DNA of 64,000 nucleotides from Segatella paludivivens DSM 17968 = JCM 13650 (GCF_000373185.1 NZ_KB890632.1:26277-90276), one strand, 5' to 3'; numbered from the stretch's first letter, positions 19,801-31,308 are shown. The notes: generated by a model from the letters alone, not told the origin. Translations and numbers: made by a program.

Positions 19801-21199
19801 TGTTCCATTTAAGAACGAGGACGATAAGGATTGCAAAATGGTTGTAAGCCGTCTTGCTGAGATTCGTTTCATCGATCCAAACACAAATATAGTACTAAGT
19901 ACTCTTAATGTTCCTTACGGTTCTTCACTTTATTTCGGTCAGGGTGACTTGGTAAAGAAGGGTGATCTAATTGCAAAATGGGACCCATTCAATGCCGTTA
20001 TCGTTACTGAGTATGCAGGTACATTGAGATTCAATGATGTTATCGAGGGTATTACCTTCCATGCCGAAACCGATGATACAACCGGTTTGACAGAAAAGAT
20101 TATTACTGATTCTAAGGACCGTTCAAAGGTTCCTACATGTGATATTCTTGATGCAGACGGTAATGTTATTGGTACATATAACTTCCCTGTAGGTGGTCAC
20201 GTTGTTATTGAAGATGGTGCAACAGTTAGTACTGGTGAGACTATCGTTAAGATTCCACGTGCAGTTGGTGGTGCTGGTGATATCACTGGTGGTCTGCCTC
20301 GTGTAACAGAGTTGTTTGAGGCTCGTAATCCTTCTAACCCAGCTGTCGTTTCTGAAATTGATGGTGAAGTAACAATGGGTAAGGTTAAGAGAGGTAACCG
20401 CGAGATAATCGTAACTTCAAAGACTGGTGATCAAAAGAAATATCTAGTATCATTGTCTAAGCAGATTCTTGTTCAGGAACATGATGCTGTTCGTGCTGGT
20501 ACACCTCTTTCTGATGGTGTTATCACTCCTGGTGATATCCTTGCAATTAAGGGTCCTACTTCTGTGCAGGAATATATTGTGAATGAGGTTCAGGACGTTT
20601 ATCGTCTACAGGGTGTTAAGATTAATGATAAGCACTTTGAAATTATCGTTCGTCAGATGATGCGTAAGGTTCGTATCGATGATCCAGGTGATACCTCATT
20701 CTTGGAGCAGGAATTGGCTGATAAGTTGGATTTCGCAGAAGAGAATGATCGTATTTGGGGCAAGAAGGTTGTCATGGATGCTGGTGATTCTGATGTTATG
20801 AAACCAGGTCAGATTGTTACTGCACGTAAATTGCGTGATGAGAACTCTTCTCTGAAACGTCGCGATCTCAAACTCGTTCAGGTGCGTGATGCTGTCCCTG
20901 CAACATCTACTCAGATTCTGCAAGGTATTACTCGTGCCGCTCTTGCAACTAAGAGTTTTATGAGTGCCGCTTCTTTCCAGGAAACAACAAAGGTCCTTAA
21001 TGAGGCTGCCATTCGTGGTAAGCAGGATAAGCTTGAAGGTATGAAGGAAAATGTTATTTGTGGACATTTGATACCTGCTGGTACTGGACTTCGTCAATGG
21101 GATAAACTTGTTGTCGGTTCAAAAGAAGAGTATGAACGTATGCAAGCTAATCGTAAAAATGTTCTTGACTTCGCTGAACACGGGGTAGTTACAGAATAA
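16877..21199 (+). CDS. rpoC: RNA polymerase beta' subunit
   Basis: Carries the catalytic magnesium of RNA polymerase. The 1440-residue protein has the N-terminal zinc ribbon ([20 protein letters not shown]), the absolutely conserved NADFDGDQM loop with three catalytic Asp residues, the second zinc site around [11 protein letters not shown], and a trigger-loop region with [20 protein letters not shown]. Intact and full-length. It ends the rpo operon at a strong terminator. Confidence 0.98.
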   Translation: MAFKKDTKVKNNFTKITIGLASPEEILENSYGEVTKPETINYRTYKPERDGLFCERIFGPTRDYECACGKYKRIRYKGIVCDRCGVEVTEKKVRRERSGHIELVVPVAHIWYFRSLPNKIGYLLGLPTKKLDAVVYYEKYIVIKAGAMEGKKDADGLELNGSHKMDLLSEDEYLDILDNKIDPNNEYLDDSDPNKFIAKMGAEAIYDLLVNIDLDGLSYELRDRANNDGSQQRKTEALKRLQVVEAFRASREFNKPEWMIMKIIPVTPPELRPLVPLDGGRFATSDLNDLYRRVIIRNNRLKRLMEIKAPEVILRNEKRMLQEAVDSLFDNSRKSSAVKSESNRPLKSLSDSLKGKQGRFRQNLLGKRVDYSARSVIVVGPELKMGECGLPKLMAAELYKPFIIRKLIERGIVKTVKSAKKIVDRREPVIWDILENVMKGHPVMLNRAPTLHRLGIQAFQPKLIEGKAIQLHPLACTAFNADFDGDQMAVHLPLSNEAVLEAQILMLQSHNILNPANGAPITVPSQDMVLGLYYITKVRPGAKGEGLNFYGPEEAMIANNEGRCELHARVKCIVDDVVDGKPVRHMVETTVGRVIVNQIIPDEVGFFNDIISKKTLRGIISDVIKAVGMARACSFLDGIKNLGYRMSYVAGLSFNLDDIIIPEEKADIVGKGQEEVDQIKANYEMGFITDTERYNQVIDAWTHVNNDLGNVLMKEMTEADQGFNAVYMMLDSGARGSKDQIKQLSGMRGLMAKPQKAGAEGQQIIENPILSNFKEGMSVLEYFISSHGARKGLADTAMKTADAGYLTRRLVDVSHDVIITEEDCGTLRGLECRALKNGDEIISTLYERILGRVSVHDIVLPTTGEIIVHAGEEINEAKAKIIDESPIEMVEIRSVLTCESKHGVCMKCYGRNLATARMVQLGEAVGVIAAQAIGEPGTQLTLRTFHAGGVAGNAAANASIVAKNDCKVEFDEIRTVPFKNEDDKDCKMVVSRLAEIRFIDPNTNIVLSTLNVPYGSSLYFGQGDLVKKGDLIAKWDPFNAVIVTEYAGTLRFNDVIEGITFHAETDDTTGLTEKIITDSKDRSKVPTCDILDADGNVIGTYNFPVGGHVVIEDGATVSTGETIVKIPRAVGGAGDITGGLPRVTELFEARNPSNPAVVSEIDGEVTMGKVKRGNREIIVTSKTGDQKKYLVSLSKQILVQEHDAVRAGTPLSDGVITPGDILAIKGPTSVQEYIVNEVQDVYRLQGVKINDKHFEIIVRQMMRKVRIDDPGDTSFLEQELADKLDFAEENDRIWGKKVVMDAGDSDVMKPGQIVTARKLRDENSSLKRRDLKLVQVRDAVPATSTQILQGITRAALATKSFMSAASFQETTKVLNEAAIRGKQDKLEGMKENVICGHLIPAGTGLRQWDKLVVGSKEEYERMQANRKNVLDFAEHGVVTE

Positions 21200-21221
21200 T
21201 AACGATATGGATTAATATACT

Positions 21222-21257
21222 AGAGTAGGCAGCATTTATTGTTGCCTACTCTTTTTA
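21222..21257 (+). terminator. Terminator after rpoC
   Basis: AGAGTAGGCA (21222-21231) pairs perfectly with TGCCTACTCT (21243-21252) and is followed by TTTTTA. It closes the secE-rpoC gene block. Confidence 0.88.
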
Positions 21258-21690
21258 TTATATAAGGTTATTATTGCTTCGCTTAAAACACACAAAAAAT
21301 AGGTAAGCTACCCAAATGTGCGAAATTTAAATCATTACCGAAAAATCTAAGCTCTAAACATTTATTTTATCATTTGCTACGTTATAAGCTAATCTACTTT
21401 CAGTGGACACTCTAGTTAATTTTATAGGGCACACATATTTCCATCGTAATTTTATATTCAATTGGACATGAATGATATGAAGTATGAACTATACCATTTA
21501 TATTATCTGTATGATACTTATTCTTTTGTCACAGATAATATATGTTTTGTATTTTATTCCTTTAGATATATTATCTTAAACATTGCTTTTTGATGTGGCA
21601 ATATAAATACTTAAGTAAAAAATTATCATTCCCCAAACTAGAAATAGTATTATACTAATGCAAATAAGTAGTTAATAATTTTGTTTGTTT
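21258..21690. other. Gene-free AT-rich spacer
   Basis: About 430 bases between the rpoC terminator and the next promoter. I found no open frame of interest, no tRNA and no clear repeat or hairpin. Confidence 0.6.
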
Positions 21691-21691
21691 T

Positions 21692-21723
21692 CTTGTGTGT
21701 GCGAAAGTTTTTCCGTACCTTTG
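21692..21723 (+). promoter_or_regulatory. Promoter of the DUF3467 gene
   Basis: CTTG (21692-21695), 20 bases, then TACCTTTG (21716-21723). It places a transcription start about 27 bases before the ATG at 21757. Confidence 0.65.
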
Positions 21724-21756
21724 TATATATAATAAACCTTTCGATTATTAATAGTT

Positions 21757-22068
21757 ATGGAAGATAATAAAAATCAGGGATTACAGATAGAATTAAAACC
21801 AGATGTTGCAAAGGGTGTTTATGCCAATCTTGCGCTAATAACACATTCAAGTTCAGACTTTGTTCTTGACTTTGCCAGTATACTACCAGGTCTACCAAAG
21901 CCAGAGATAAATGCTCGTGTAATAATGGCTCCAGAGCATGCTAAGCGTTTACTTCAGGCTTTGCAGGAAAATGTGTATAAGTACGAACAGCAATTTGGTA
22001 AAATTGTTATACCAGAACAGCACTCTGGTATTATCGCTCCGTTTGATTTACCTAAAAAAGAGTCATAG
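21757..22068 (+). CDS. DUF3467 family protein
   Basis: Small soluble protein of 103 residues with no known function. The sequence ANLALITHSSSDFVLDFASI and the segment MAPEHAKRLLQALQENV match what I recall of the DUF3467 family, found across Bacteroidetes and some other bacteria. It is a single-gene unit with its own promoter and terminator between rpoC and rpsL. No catalytic motif or membrane segment is visible. Confidence 0.8.
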   Translation: MEDNKNQGLQIELKPDVAKGVYANLALITHSSSDFVLDFASILPGLPKPEINARVIMAPEHAKRLLQALQENVYKYEQQFGKIVIPEQHSGIIAPFDLPKKES

Positions 22069-22099
22069 ATTTATTTCATTTCTAAAATAAATGTTAATA

Positions 22100-22139
22100 A
22101 AGTCTATATCTTGCTAATTTCAGTAAGATATAGACTTTT
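22100..22139 (+). terminator. Terminator of the DUF3467 gene
   Basis: A perfect 13-bp stem, AAGTCTATATCTT (22100-22112) with AAGATATAGACTT (22125-22137), has a 12-base loop and a short T-run. Confidence 0.8.
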
Positions 22140-22177
22140 CGCATTCTTTATAATTAGGTAATTCAAAGTTTTGTTCG

Positions 22178-22185
22178 TACCTTTG
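22178..22185 (+). promoter_or_regulatory. rpsL promoter -7 box
   Basis: TACCTTTG about 85 bases before rpsL. The -33 position shows no clear TTTG. The leader that follows carries a GCCC/GGGC hairpin at 22187-22199, a candidate regulatory structure for rpsL-rpsG-fusA. Confidence 0.6.
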
Positions 22186-22270
22186 CAGCCCGAAATGGGC
22201 ATGTTTTGATGCCTGATTTCGTATTAAGTGACAATAATAAAATAAATATATAAATTAAAAAAGTAAAATT

Positions 22271-22654
22271 ATGCCTACTATTTCACAGTTAGTAAGAAAA
22301 GGCAGAAAGGTGATTGTTGACAAGAGCAAGTCACCAGCTTTGGACAACTGCCCTCAGCGCCGCGGTGTTTGTGTTCGTGTTTACACCACAACACCTAAGA
22401 AGCCTAATTCAGCAATGCGTAAGGTTGCACGTGTACGTTTGACAAACCAGAAGGAAGTGAACTCTTACATTCCAGGAGAAGGACATAACCTTCAGGAGCA
22501 CTCAATCGTTCTTGTACGTGGTGGTCGTGTAAAGGACCTTCCAGGTGTACGTTATCACATCGTTCGTGGTACTCTTGATACCGCAGGTGTTGCTAATCGT
22601 ACTCAGCGTCGTTCTAAGTATGGTGCTAAACGTCCAAAGGCAGCTAAGAAGTAA
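22271..22654 (+). CDS. rpsL: 30S ribosomal protein S12
   Basis: Decoding-centre protein of the 30S subunit. The 127-residue protein has [19 protein letters not shown] and [26 protein letters not shown], with the lysines whose change gives streptomycin resistance in other bacteria still present. First gene of the str operon. Confidence 0.98.
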   Translation: MPTISQLVRKGRKVIVDKSKSPALDNCPQRRGVCVRVYTTTPKKPNSAMRKVARVRLTNQKEVNSYIPGEGHNLQEHSIVLVRGGRVKDLPGVRYHIVRGTLDTAGVANRTQRRSKYGAKRPKAAKK

Positions 22655-22784
22655 TTCTGAAATTAAAGAAATTTTTATCCGTTTTGCTGGAGATATTGTT
22701 AATAACAGGTTGAGTAAATGTTCGGGAGCGAACATTGAAGGACAGTAAGAAACAGCCCCATGCAGAATTTATTTTTCAAACAAA

Positions 22785-23261
22785 ATGAGAAAAGCAAAAC
22801 CAAAGAAACGCGTGATCCTTCCGGATCCAGTTTACAATGACCAAAAGGTCTCAAAGTTCGTTAATCATTTGATGTATGATGGTAAGAAGAATACATCTTA
22901 TGAAATCTTTTACAAGGCTCTTGATACTGTAAAGGATAAGATGGCAAAAGAAGAGAAACCAGCTCTTGAAATATGGAAGCAGGCTCTTGATAACATCACT
23001 CCTCAGGTTGAGGTAAAAAGCCGCCGTATTGGTGGTGCTACATTCCAGGTACCAACAGAAATACGCCCTGACCGTAAGGAAAGTATTTCAATGAAGAACC
23101 TAATCCAGTTTGCACGTAAGCGTGGTGGTAAGTCAATGGCTGAGAAGCTAGCTGCCGAAATCATGGACGCTTATAACAATCAGGGTGGCGCATTTAAGCG
23201 TAAGGAAGATATGCATCGTATGGCTGAGGCTAACCGTGCATTCGCTCATTTCAGATTCTAA
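22785..23261 (+). CDS. rpsG: 30S ribosomal protein S7
   Basis: Head protein of the 30S subunit that starts assembly of the 3' major domain of 16S rRNA. The 158-residue protein begins [19 protein letters not shown], a Bacteroidetes-type N terminus, and has the conserved [16 protein letters not shown] segment. The 130-base gap after rpsL is longer than usual and may hold the S7 repressor site known in other bacteria; I could not recognise it. Confidence 0.97.
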   Translation: MRKAKPKKRVILPDPVYNDQKVSKFVNHLMYDGKKNTSYEIFYKALDTVKDKMAKEEKPALEIWKQALDNITPQVEVKSRRIGGATFQVPTEIRPDRKESISMKNLIQFARKRGGKSMAEKLAAEIMDAYNNQGGAFKRKEDMHRMAEANRAFAHFRF

Positions 23262-23282
23262 TCATATAAAGGTAAAAAGAAA

Positions 23283-25397
23283 ATGGCAAATCGCGATTTA
23301 CATTTAACTCGTAACATCGGTATTATGGCTCACATTGATGCGGGTAAGACGACAACGTCTGAACGTATCTTGTTTTACACTGGTAAAACTCATAAAATTG
23401 GTGAGGTTCATGATGGTGCGGCTACAATGGACTGGATGGCTCAGGAGCAGGAGCGTGGTATAACTATTACTTCTGCGGCTACCACTTGTAACTGGAATTA
23501 CGAAAATAACTCATACAAGATTAACTTGATTGATACTCCAGGACACGTTGACTTTACCGCTGAGGTAGAACGTTCTCTTCGTGTACTTGACGGTGCTGTT
23601 GCTACATATTCTGCTGCTGATGGTGTTCAACCTCAGTCAGAGACTGTTTGGCGTCAGGCTGACAAATACAACGTTCCTCGTATCGGTTATGTTAATAAAA
23701 TGGACCGTTCTGGTGCAGATTTCTATGAAACTGTTCGCCAGATGAAAACTGTTCTTGGCGCAAACCCTTGCCCAATTCAGATTCCTATCGGTGCTGAAGA
23801 GAACTTCAAAGGTGTTGTAGATCTTATCACCATGAAGGCTATTCTTTGGCATGACGAGACAATGGGTGCTGAGTATGATGTAGAAGATATACCTGCAGAA
23901 CTTCTTGACGAAGCTACTGAATGGCATGATAAGATGATAGAGAATGCAGCTAATTTTGATGATGATGTTATGGAACTTTACCTTGACGGTAAAGACGTTC
24001 CAACAGATAAGTTGATTGCTGCTATCCGTAAGGGTACTATCTCTATGGAACTAACTCCTATGCTTCTTGGTTCTTCATATAAGAACAAGGGCGTACAGCC
24101 ACTTCTTGATTATATTTGTGCATTTTTGCCTTCTCCACTTGATACAGAAGCTATTCTTGGTACTAATCCTGATACTGATGAGGAAGAGGGTCGTAAGCCA
24201 ACAGAAGAAGAGCCAACATCAGCTCTTGCATTTAAGATTGCTACCGACCCATTTATGGGACGTCTAGTTTTCTTCCGTGTATATTCAGGTAAAATTGCTG
24301 CAGGTTCATATGTATACAATCCTCGTTCTGGTAAGCGTGAGCGCATCAGCCGTTTGTTCCAGATGAACTCAAAGCAGGAAATTCCAATGGAGTCTATTGA
24401 CGCTGGTGATATCGGCGCAGGTGTAGGTTTTAAGGATATTCGTACTGGTGATACTCTTTGCGATGAGGATCATCCTATCGTTCTTGAGTCAATGACATTC
24501 CCTGATACTGTAATCTCTGTTGCTGTTGAACCAAAGAGCCAGGCTGATGTCGCTAAGATGGATACTGGTCTTGCTAAACTTGCAGAAGAGGATCCAACAT
24601 TTACAGTTCGTACTGATGAACAGAGCGGTCAGACTATCATTTCTGGTATGGGTGAACTTCACCTTGATATCATTATTGACCGTCTTAAGCGCGAGTTCAA
24701 GGTTGAATGTAATCAGGGTAAGCCACAGGTTAATTATAAGGAGGCTATTACTCGCACAGCACAAAGCCGTGAAACTTATAAGAAACAGTCTGGTGGTCGT
24801 GGTAAGTTCGCTTGTATCGATGTTACTATTGGTCCTAAGGACGATGATTATAAGGAAGGCGATTTACAATTCGTTAATGCTGTAAAGGGTGGTAATGTTC
24901 CTAAGGAATTCATACCATCTGTACAGAAAGGTTTTGCTGATTGTTTGTCTAATGGTGTTCTTGGAGGTTTCCCTATGACTGGTCTTAAGGTTACTCTTTC
25001 TGATGGTAGCTTCCACCCAGTTGACTCTGATCAGTTGTCTTTTGAACTAGTAGCTCATCAGGCATTTAAAGTTCTTTGCCCTAAGGCTGGTCCTGTTCTT
25101 ATGGAACCAATCATGAAGGTTGAGGTTGTTACTCCTGAAGAGAACATGGGTGATGTTATCGGTGACTTGAATAAGCGTCGTGGTCTCGTTCAGGGTATGG
25201 AAGAGGCTCGTAGTGGTGCACGTATTGTTAAGGCTATGGTTCCATTGGCAGAAATGTTCGGCTATGTAACAGCTTTGCGTACAATCACTTCAGGTCGCGC
25301 TACTTCTTCAATGGAGTACGATCATCACGCACCTGTATCTACAACAATAGCTAAGGCTGTCCTAGAGGAAGCTCATGGACACTCAGAACTACTGTAA
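23283..25397 (+). CDS. fusA: Elongation factor G
   Basis: GTPase that drives translocation on the ribosome. The 704-residue protein has AHIDAGKTT (16-24), DTPGHVDF and NKMD for GTP binding, followed by EF-G domains II to V with the domain IV loop near NYKEAITR and the C-terminal MEYDHHAPV. It is the canonical str-operon EF-G. No tuf gene follows; the S10 operon begins 95 bases later. Confidence 0.98.
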   Translation: MANRDLHLTRNIGIMAHIDAGKTTTSERILFYTGKTHKIGEVHDGAATMDWMAQEQERGITITSAATTCNWNYENNSYKINLIDTPGHVDFTAEVERSLRVLDGAVATYSAADGVQPQSETVWRQADKYNVPRIGYVNKMDRSGADFYETVRQMKTVLGANPCPIQIPIGAEENFKGVVDLITMKAILWHDETMGAEYDVEDIPAELLDEATEWHDKMIENAANFDDDVMELYLDGKDVPTDKLIAAIRKGTISMELTPMLLGSSYKNKGVQPLLDYICAFLPSPLDTEAILGTNPDTDEEEGRKPTEEEPTSALAFKIATDPFMGRLVFFRVYSGKIAAGSYVYNPRSGKRERISRLFQMNSKQEIPMESIDAGDIGAGVGFKDIRTGDTLCDEDHPIVLESMTFPDTVISVAVEPKSQADVAKMDTGLAKLAEEDPTFTVRTDEQSGQTIISGMGELHLDIIIDRLKREFKVECNQGKPQVNYKEAITRTAQSRETYKKQSGGRGKFACIDVTIGPKDDDYKEGDLQFVNAVKGGNVPKEFIPSVQKGFADCLSNGVLGGFPMTGLKVTLSDGSFHPVDSDQLSFELVAHQAFKVLCPKAGPVLMEPIMKVEVVTPEENMGDVIGDLNKRRGLVQGMEEARSGARIVKAMVPLAEMFGYVTALRTITSGRATSSMEYDHHAPVSTTIAKAVLEEAHGHSELL

Positions 25398-25416
25398 AGA
25401 ATATTAAAGTCAGGGG

Positions 25417-25447
25417 AGAGTCGCTTAGCGAATGACTCTTAAGCGAC
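25417..25447 (+). promoter_or_regulatory. Alternative hairpins before rpsJ
   Basis: Two stems compete here. AGAGTC (25417-25422) can pair with GACTCT (25434-25439), or GTCGCTTA (25420-25427) with TAAGCGAC (25440-25447). The left arms overlap by three bases, so the folds exclude each other. There is no T-run. The element lies between fusA and the S10 operon, where no promoter box is seen, and is a candidate r-protein leader or processing site. Confidence 0.5.
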
Positions 25448-25492
25448 AATCTTCTTACTTCTTTATTAATACATTTATAATTAAATTAAACA

Positions 25493-25798
25493 ATGAGTCA
25501 GAAAATTAGAATTAAGCTGAAGTCTTATGACCACATGTTGGTTGATAAGTCAGCTGAAAAGATTGTGAAGGCTGTTAAGGCTACAGGCGCTATTGTTAGC
25601 GGTCCTATTCCATTGCCAACTCACAAGCGTATCTACACAGTGAACCGTAGTACTTTCGTTAATAAGAAAGCTCGTGAGCAGTTCCAGCTCTCAGATTTCA
25701 AGCGTCTTATTGATATCTATAGTTCTACAGCAAAAACTGTTGATGCTTTGATGAAACTTGATTTGCCATCAGGCGTAGAAGTTGAAATTAAGGTCTAA
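25493..25798 (+). CDS. rpsJ: 30S ribosomal protein S10
   Basis: Head protein of the 30S subunit and, as NusE, partner of NusB and NusG in antitermination. The 101-residue protein has [13 protein letters not shown] at the start and [14 protein letters not shown] in the middle, both diagnostic. First gene of the S10 operon. Confidence 0.98.
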   Translation: MSQKIRIKLKSYDHMLVDKSAEKIVKAVKATGAIVSGPIPLPTHKRIYTVNRSTFVNKKAREQFQLSDFKRLIDIYSSTAKTVDALMKLDLPSGVEVEIKV

Positions 25799-25839
25799 TT
25801 TTATTAAGTTTAGTATTAATCTTTTAAATTTTTATTGAA

Positions 25840-26454
25840 ATGCCAGGATTAATTGGAAAAAAAATCGGAATGACATCCGTTTTCAGCGCCGACGGTAAGA
25901 ATGTACCGTGCACTGTTATCGAAGCTGGTCCTTGTGTTGTAACTCAGATCAAAACAGAAGAGACTGATGGTTACAAAGCTGTTCAATTAGGTTACGGAGA
26001 GGCTAAGGAGAATCGTACTTCTAAGCCAATGATGGGAGCCTTTAAGAAAGCTGGCACAACACCAAAGAAGCACTTGGCCGAGTTCAAGTTTGACGAGGAG
26101 CATAACCTCGGCGATACTATTACTGTTGAACTTTTCGCTGATGCTAAGTTTGTAGACATCGTTGGTACCTCTAAAGGTAAAGGTTTCCAGGGTGTTGTTA
26201 AGCGCCACGGTTTTGCTGGTGTAGGTCAAAGTACCCACGGTCAGGATGACCGAGCTCGTAAACCGGGATCTATTGGTGCTTGTTCTTATCCTGCAAAGGT
26301 GTTTAAGGGCATGCGCATGGGTGGTCAAATGGGTGGTGACCGTGTTACTACTCAGAATCTCCAGGTGTTAAAGGTAATTCCAGAGCATAATCTCCTTCTT
26401 GTTAAGGGTTCAGTTGCTGGATGTAATGGTTCAACCGTTTTAATCAATAAGTAA
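25840..26454 (+). CDS. rplC: 50S ribosomal protein L3
   Basis: Early assembly protein near the peptidyl transferase centre. The 204-residue protein begins [15 protein letters not shown] and has the central loop [23 protein letters not shown]. Its stop codon overlaps the rplD start (TAATG arrangement), suggesting translational coupling. Confidence 0.98.
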   Translation: MPGLIGKKIGMTSVFSADGKNVPCTVIEAGPCVVTQIKTEETDGYKAVQLGYGEAKENRTSKPMMGAFKKAGTTPKKHLAEFKFDEEHNLGDTITVELFADAKFVDIVGTSKGKGFQGVVKRHGFAGVGQSTHGQDDRARKPGSIGACSYPAKVFKGMRMGGQMGGDRVTTQNLQVLKVIPEHNLLLVKGSVAGCNGSTVLINK

Positions 26455-27083
26455 TGGAAGTTAGCGTTTTAAATATAAATGGTCAGGAGACCGGAAGAAA
26501 GGTAACTCTTAATGAGGCTATCTTCGGAATTGAACCTAACGATCACGTTCTTTATCTTGATGTAAAACAATATCTTGCACAACAGCGTCAGGGTACTGCT
26601 AAATCTAAGGAAAGAAGTGAAATAAGTGGTTCTACTCGCAAACTTGGTCGTCAAAAAGGTGGCGGCGGTGCTCGTCGTGGTGATATCAATTCACCAATTC
26701 TTGTTGGTGGTGGTCGTGTTTTCGGTCCAAAACCACGTAATTATGACTTTAAATTAAACAAGAAAGTAAAAGTTCTTGCTCGTAAGTCTGCACTCTCATA
26801 TAAGGCTCAGGAAAGTGCTATAGTTGTAGTTGAAGACTTCAACTTTGAAGCTCCAAAAACTAAAGATTTTGTAAATTTTGCTAAAAATCTTAAAGTTGAT
26901 GGCAAGAAGGCACTTGTTGTTTTGCCAGAAGTTAATAAAAACGTATATTTGTCTGCTCGTAACTTAAAGCGTGCTGATGTAATGACTGCTTCAACGCTCA
27001 ATTCGTATAAAGTTTTGAATGCTGAAGTCTTGGTTATAACAGAAAGCTCACTAAAGGCTATCGACGGTATCTTAACAAAGTAA
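26454..27083 (+). CDS. rplD: 50S ribosomal protein L4
   Basis: Lines the exit tunnel. The 209-residue protein has the basic tunnel loop [19 protein letters not shown]. In E. coli L4 also represses the S10 operon, by both attenuation and translation control; the competing hairpins before rpsJ could be a target but this is not shown. Confidence 0.97.
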   Translation: MEVSVLNINGQETGRKVTLNEAIFGIEPNDHVLYLDVKQYLAQQRQGTAKSKERSEISGSTRKLGRQKGGGGARRGDINSPILVGGGRVFGPKPRNYDFKLNKKVKVLARKSALSYKAQESAIVVVEDFNFEAPKTKDFVNFAKNLKVDGKKALVVLPEVNKNVYLSARNLKRADVMTASTLNSYKVLNAEVLVITESSLKAIDGILTK

Positions 27084-27101
27084 AAAAGGAGAAATTAGAA
27101 T

Positions 27102-27395
27102 ATGGCATTTATTATAAAACCATTGGTTACTGAAAAGCAGACCAATATCACGGAGAAGAACGCTAGCCGTTATGGCTTCATCGTTCGACCTGAGGCTAAT
27201 AAACTCCAAATTAAGAAAGAGGTCGAAGGTCTGTATAATGTTACAGTAGTAGATGTGAACACTCTTCGTTACGCCGGAAAGCGTTCTAGCCGCTTTACAA
27301 AGGCTGGACTCGTTAAGGGTCAGAAGAATGCGTTCAAAAAAGCAATCGTCACTGTAAAGGATGGCGATACAATTGATTTTTACAGCAATATTTAA
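27102..27395 (+). CDS. rplW: 50S ribosomal protein L23
   Basis: Docking site at the tunnel exit for trigger factor and SRP. The 97-residue protein begins MAFIIKPLVTEKQTNITEKN, matching the family, and ends in a short beta-rich region. It has a fair SD-like AAGGAGA before the start. Confidence 0.95.
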   Translation: MAFIIKPLVTEKQTNITEKNASRYGFIVRPEANKLQIKKEVEGLYNVTVVDVNTLRYAGKRSSRFTKAGLVKGQKNAFKKAIVTVKDGDTIDFYSNI

Positions 27396-27402
27396 ATAAA
27401 AA

Positions 27403-28230
27403 ATGGCAGTACGTAAATTAAACCCGGTTACACCGGGACAAAGACACAAAGTTATTGGCACGTTCGAGGATATTACTGCATCCGTGCCAGAGAAGTCTCT
27501 CGTTTACGGCAAACGCTCAACTGGTGGTCGAAACAACACTGGTAAAATGACCGTTCGCTATATTGGTGGTGGTCATAAGCAGAAGTTTCGTCTGATAGAC
27601 TTTAAACGTGAGAAAGATGGTGTTCCTGCTGTAGTTAAGACAATTGAGTATGATCCAAACAGATCAGCTCGTATTGCTCTTCTTTATTACGCAGATGGTG
27701 AAAAACGTTACATTATTGCTCCTAATGGACTGCAGGTAGGTACTACTCTGATGTCTGGCGCAGATGCTGCTCCTGAAATTGGTAATACTCTTCCTCTTGC
27801 TAACATTCCTGTTGGTACAGTAATTCATAACATTGAATTACGTCCAGGACAGGGTGCGTTGTTAGTTCGTTCGGCTGGTAATTTTGCTCAGTTGACTTCT
27901 CGTGAGGGCAGTTATTGTGTTATTAAGCTCCCTTCTGGTGAAACACGCCAGATTTTGAGTGCTTGTAAAGCTACTATTGGTAGTGTTGGTAATTCTGACC
28001 ACGCATTGGAACAGTCTGGTAAGGCTGGTCGCTCTCGTTGGTTGGGTCGTCGCCCACATAACCGTGGCGTTGTTATGAACCCTGTTGATCACCCAATGGG
28101 TGGTGGTGAAGGTCGTCAGAGTGGTGGTCATCCACGTTCTCGTAAGGGTCTTTACGCAAAGGGTCTTAAGACTCGTGCACCGAAGAAGCTTTCAAACAAG
28201 TATATTATCGAAAGAGCTAACAAAAAATAA
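27403..28230 (+). CDS. rplB: 50S ribosomal protein L2
   Basis: Essential for subunit joining and peptidyl transfer. The 275-residue protein has [14 protein letters not shown], containing the conserved His, plus RSAGNFAQL and the C-terminal [14 protein letters not shown] stretch. It begins 7 bases after rplW. Confidence 0.98.
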   Translation: MAVRKLNPVTPGQRHKVIGTFEDITASVPEKSLVYGKRSTGGRNNTGKMTVRYIGGGHKQKFRLIDFKREKDGVPAVVKTIEYDPNRSARIALLYYADGEKRYIIAPNGLQVGTTLMSGADAAPEIGNTLPLANIPVGTVIHNIELRPGQGALLVRSAGNFAQLTSREGSYCVIKLPSGETRQILSACKATIGSVGNSDHALEQSGKAGRSRWLGRRPHNRGVVMNPVDHPMGGGEGRQSGGHPRSRKGLYAKGLKTRAPKKLSNKYIIERANKK

Positions 28231-28240
28231 AGAGTAAATT

Positions 28241-28510
28241 ATGAGTCGTTCATTAAAAAAAGGTCCATACATAAACGTATCACTCGAAAAGAAGGTTCTC
28301 GCTATGAACGAGAGCGGTAAGGCGAGTGTTGTTAAAACATGGGCTAGAGCATCAATGATTTCCCCTGATTTTGTGGGACACACTGTTGCAGTTCATAACG
28401 GAAACAAATTTATCCCTGTTTACATTACTGAGAACATGGTTGGTCACAAGCTCGGAGAGTTTGCACCAACACGTCGTTTCGGCGGACACTCTGGTAACAA
28501 TAGAAAGTAA
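28241..28510 (+). CDS. rpsS: 30S ribosomal protein S19
   Basis: Head protein that contacts 23S rRNA at the A-site finger bridge. The 89-residue protein starts [18 protein letters not shown] and ends [18 protein letters not shown], both diagnostic. Confidence 0.97.
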   Translation: MSRSLKKGPYINVSLEKKVLAMNESGKASVVKTWARASMISPDFVGHTVAVHNGNKFIPVYITENMVGHKLGEFAPTRRFGGHSGNNRK

Positions 28511-28545
28511 GCGGGTTTAAACCATTTAACAAATTAGAATAAATA

Positions 28546-28950
28546 ATGGGAGCAAGAAAACATATCGCAGCTGAAAAATTAAAGGAAGCTCGCAAAAATT
28601 TGTACTTCGCTAAGCTCAAAGGCGTTCCTTCTTCTCCACGTAAAATGCGCTACGTTGTAGACATGATTCGTGGTATGGAAGTTAACCGCGCTCTCGGAGT
28701 ACTTAAGTTCTCTAAGAAACAGGCTGCTGCAGACGTTGAGAAGCTGTTACGCTCAGCAATTGCTAACTGGGAGAATAAAAATGACCGCAAGGCTGAAGAT
28801 GGTGAACTTTATATTAGTAAGGTCTTCGTTGACGGAGGTGTTACTATGAAACGTATGAGACCTGCACCACAGGGTCGTGGTTTTAGAATTCGTAAGCGTT
28901 CTAATCACGTCACTTTGTTTGTAGAAGCCAAAACTAACGACGATAAATAA
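28546..28950 (+). CDS. rplV: 50S ribosomal protein L22
   Basis: Exit-tunnel protein; its beta hairpin contributes to the narrowest part of the tunnel. The 134-residue protein has [15 protein letters not shown] and the hairpin tip region [19 protein letters not shown]. No deletion or duplication is evident at the macrolide-relevant loop. Confidence 0.97.
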   Translation: MGARKHIAAEKLKEARKNLYFAKLKGVPSSPRKMRYVVDMIRGMEVNRALGVLKFSKKQAAADVEKLLRSAIANWENKNDRKAEDGELYISKVFVDGGVTMKRMRPAPQGRGFRIRKRSNHVTLFVEAKTNDDK

Positions 28951-28958
28951 TTAATAGA

Positions 28959-29690
28959 ATGGGACAGAAAGTTAATCCAATAAGCAACCGACTTGGTATT
29001 ATCCGTGGTTGGGATTCAAATTGGTTTGGTGGCAAGAACTTCGGAGATAGCCTCGTTGAGGATCGCAAAATCCGCAAGTATCTTAATGAGCGCCTAGCTA
29101 AGGCTAGTGTTTCTCGCATTGTCATCGAGCGTACACTGAAACTCGTCACCATCACTATTTGTACAGCCCGTCCGGGTATCGTCATTGGTAAAGGTGGTCA
29201 GGATGTTGATAAACTTAAGGAAGAGTTGAAGAAACTCTATAATAAGGATATTCAAATTAACATCTTTGAAGTTAAGAGACCAGAGCTTGATGCAAACATA
29301 GTTGGTAACAGCATAGCACGCCAGGTTGAAGGTAAGATATCTTACCGTCGTGCAATTAAAATGGCTGTTCAAAATACAATGCGCGCAGGAGCAGAAGGTA
29401 TAAAGGTTCAAATTACAGGTCGTCTGAACGGAGCTGAAATGGCTCGTAAGGAAATGTTCAAAGAGGGTCGTACCCCATTGCACACTTTCCGCGCAGACAT
29501 CGATTACTGTCAGGCAGAAGCCCTCACTAAGGTTGGTCTTCTGGGTATTAAGGTTTGGATTTGCCGTGGAGAAGTTTATGGCAAGCGTGACTTAACACCT
29601 AACTTTACTCAGGAGAAGCAAAATGGTGGCCGTTCTAATGGTGGCCGTAATGGTCGCGGCGGTAATCGTAAGAGAAACAATAACCGTTAA
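28959..29690 (+). CDS. rpsC: 30S ribosomal protein S3
   Basis: Forms the mRNA entry pore and helicase site with S4 and S5. The 243-residue protein has the KH motif [19 protein letters not shown]. It carries a C-terminal tail of about 30 residues rich in Gly, Asn and Arg ([19 protein letters not shown]), longer than in E. coli and probably disordered. Confidence 0.97.
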   Translation: MGQKVNPISNRLGIIRGWDSNWFGGKNFGDSLVEDRKIRKYLNERLAKASVSRIVIERTLKLVTITICTARPGIVIGKGGQDVDKLKEELKKLYNKDIQINIFEVKRPELDANIVGNSIARQVEGKISYRRAIKMAVQNTMRAGAEGIKVQITGRLNGAEMARKEMFKEGRTPLHTFRADIDYCQAEALTKVGLLGIKVWICRGEVYGKRDLTPNFTQEKQNGGRSNGGRNGRGGNRKRNNNR

Positions 29691-29704
29691 AAGTAGAAGC
29701 TATC

Positions 29705-30133
29705 ATGTTACAGCCAAAAAGAGTAAAATATAGAAGACCTCAAGATGGTCGCGGTAATAAAGGTAACGCGCACAGAGGTACACAATTGGCTTTTGGTTCG
29801 TTTGGCATCAAGACTCTTGAGTCAAAATGGATTAATAGTCGTCAGATAGAGGCAGCTCGTGTAGCTGTAAACCGCTATATGAATCGTCAGGGACAGGTTT
29901 GGATAAGAATCTTCCCTGATAAACCAATCACTCGTAAACCTGCTGATGTCCGTATGGGTAAAGGTAAGGGTGATCCTGCTGGATGGGTTGCACCAGTAAC
30001 ACCGGGACGTATCCTCTTTGAAGTAGAGGGAGTTTCTTTTGATATCGCTAAAGAGGCGCTTCGCCTTGCTGCTCAGAAGCTTCCTGTCAAGACAAAGTTT
30101 GTTGTTAGACGTGATTTCGATAAAAACGCTTAA
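29705..30133 (+). CDS. rplP: 50S ribosomal protein L16
   Basis: Contacts A-site tRNA near the peptidyl transferase centre. The 142-residue protein starts [18 protein letters not shown] and has the conserved [15 protein letters not shown] loop, which bears the Arg hydroxylated in other bacteria. Confidence 0.97.
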   Translation: MLQPKRVKYRRPQDGRGNKGNAHRGTQLAFGSFGIKTLESKWINSRQIEAARVAVNRYMNRQGQVWIRIFPDKPITRKPADVRMGKGKGDPAGWVAPVTPGRILFEVEGVSFDIAKEALRLAAQKLPVKTKFVVRRDFDKNA

Positions 30134-30136
30134 ACT

Positions 30137-30331
30137 ATGAAGATTAAAGAATTAAAAGAACTTGATGTCAAGGGATTGGCAGAAAAGTTGGAGACATCAA
30201 AGGCAAAACTCAATCAAATGAAGTTGAACCATTCAATAGCTCCTCTTGAGAATCCATCACAGATTAAGGCTGCTCGTCGTGACATAGCACGTATTGAAAC
30301 AGAACTTCGTCAGAGAGAACTTAATAAATAA
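30137..30331 (+). CDS. rpmC: 50S ribosomal protein L29
   Basis: Two-helix protein at the tunnel exit. The 64-residue product begins [19 protein letters not shown] and has the [19 protein letters not shown] helix. Spaced 3 bases from the genes on each side. Confidence 0.95.
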   Translation: MKIKELKELDVKGLAEKLETSKAKLNQMKLNHSIAPLENPSQIKAARRDIARIETELRQRELNK

Positions 30332-30333
30332 TA

Positions 30334-30600
30334 ATGGTCCAGATGGAAACAAGAAATTTAAGAAAAGTAAGACAGGGTGTTGTTGTCAGCAACAAAATGG
30401 ATAAAACCATTGTTATTGCCTCTAAGTTCAAAGAGAAGCACCCTATTTATGGTAAATTTGTCCAGAAGACAAAAAAGTACCATGCTCATGACGAGAATAA
30501 TGAAGCAAATGTAGGTGATACAGTGCAGATTATGGAAACTCGTCCTCTATCTAAGACAAAGAGATGGAGATTAGTACAAATTGTAGAAAAAGCTAAGTAA
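30334..30600 (+). CDS. rpsQ: 30S ribosomal protein S17
   Basis: OB-fold protein of the 30S body. The 88-residue product has [19 protein letters not shown] and [15 protein letters not shown], typical of S17. A second start three codons downstream (METRNLRK, 30343) is equally plausible. Confidence 0.95.
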   Translation: MVQMETRNLRKVRQGVVVSNKMDKTIVIASKFKEKHPIYGKFVQKTKKYHAHDENNEANVGDTVQIMETRPLSKTKRWRLVQIVEKAK

Positions 30601-30602
30601 TT

Positions 30603-30968
30603 ATGATACAGGCAGAATCAAAACTTACAGTATGTGATAACAGCGGCGCACGTGAGGCTAAATGCATCCGTGTTCTCGGTGGTACCGGTCGTCGTTATGC
30701 TAGTGTTGGTGACGTTATAGTAGTTGCTGTACAAAACGTCATACCTTCTAGCGATTTGAAAAAAGGTGCAGTATCAAAGGCTTTGATCGTACGCACAAAG
30801 AAGGAAATTCGTCGTGCTGATGGTTCTTATATCCGTTTCGATGATAACGCATGTGTATTGCTCAATAATGCTGGTGAACTTCGCGGTAGTCGTATCTTCG
30901 GCCCTGTAGCTCGTGAGCTTCGTGCAGTAAACATGAAAGTCGTATCTTTGGCACCTGAGGTTCTTTAA
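30603..30968 (+). CDS. rplN: 50S ribosomal protein L14
   Basis: Interface protein and docking site of silencing factors such as RsfS. The 121-residue protein shows [27 protein letters not shown] and [13 protein letters not shown] at the family positions. First gene of the classical spc group; it follows rpsQ after 2 bases. Confidence 0.97.
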   Translation: MIQAESKLTVCDNSGAREAKCIRVLGGTGRRYASVGDVIVVAVQNVIPSSDLKKGAVSKALIVRTKKEIRRADGSYIRFDDNACVLLNNAGELRGSRIFGPVARELRAVNMKVVSLAPEVL

Positions 30969-30990
30969 TTAATCATAAAACAAGTAAGTA

Positions 30991-31308
30991 ATGAGTAAGT
31001 TACATATAAAGAAAGACGACACAGTAGTTGTTCTTGCCGGTGGTGACAAGGGCAAGACTGGTAAGGTGCTCAAGGTGTTGGTTGAAAAGAACCGTGCTAT
31101 CGTCGAGGGGGTAAACCTCGTGTCTAAGAGCACTAAGCCTTCAGCTAAAAATCCTCAAGGAGGTATTATTAAGCAAGAGGCTTCAATTCATATTTCAAAT
31201 CTCAGTCTGATCGATCCTAAGAGTGGTAAGGCTACTCGTGTTGCTATCAAGCATGATGGCAAGAATGTGATTCGCATCGCTAAAAAGTCAGGGGAGGAAA
31301 TCAAATAA
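30991..31308 (+). CDS. rplX: 50S ribosomal protein L24
   Basis: Early assembly protein with a KOW motif near the tunnel exit. The 105-residue product begins [22 protein letters not shown]. Its stop overlaps the rplE start (TAATG). Confidence 0.96.
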   Translation: MSKLHIKKDDTVVVLAGGDKGKTGKVLKVLVEKNRAIVEGVNLVSKSTKPSAKNPQGGIIKQEASIHISNLSLIDPKSGKATRVAIKHDGKNVIRIAKKSGEEIK

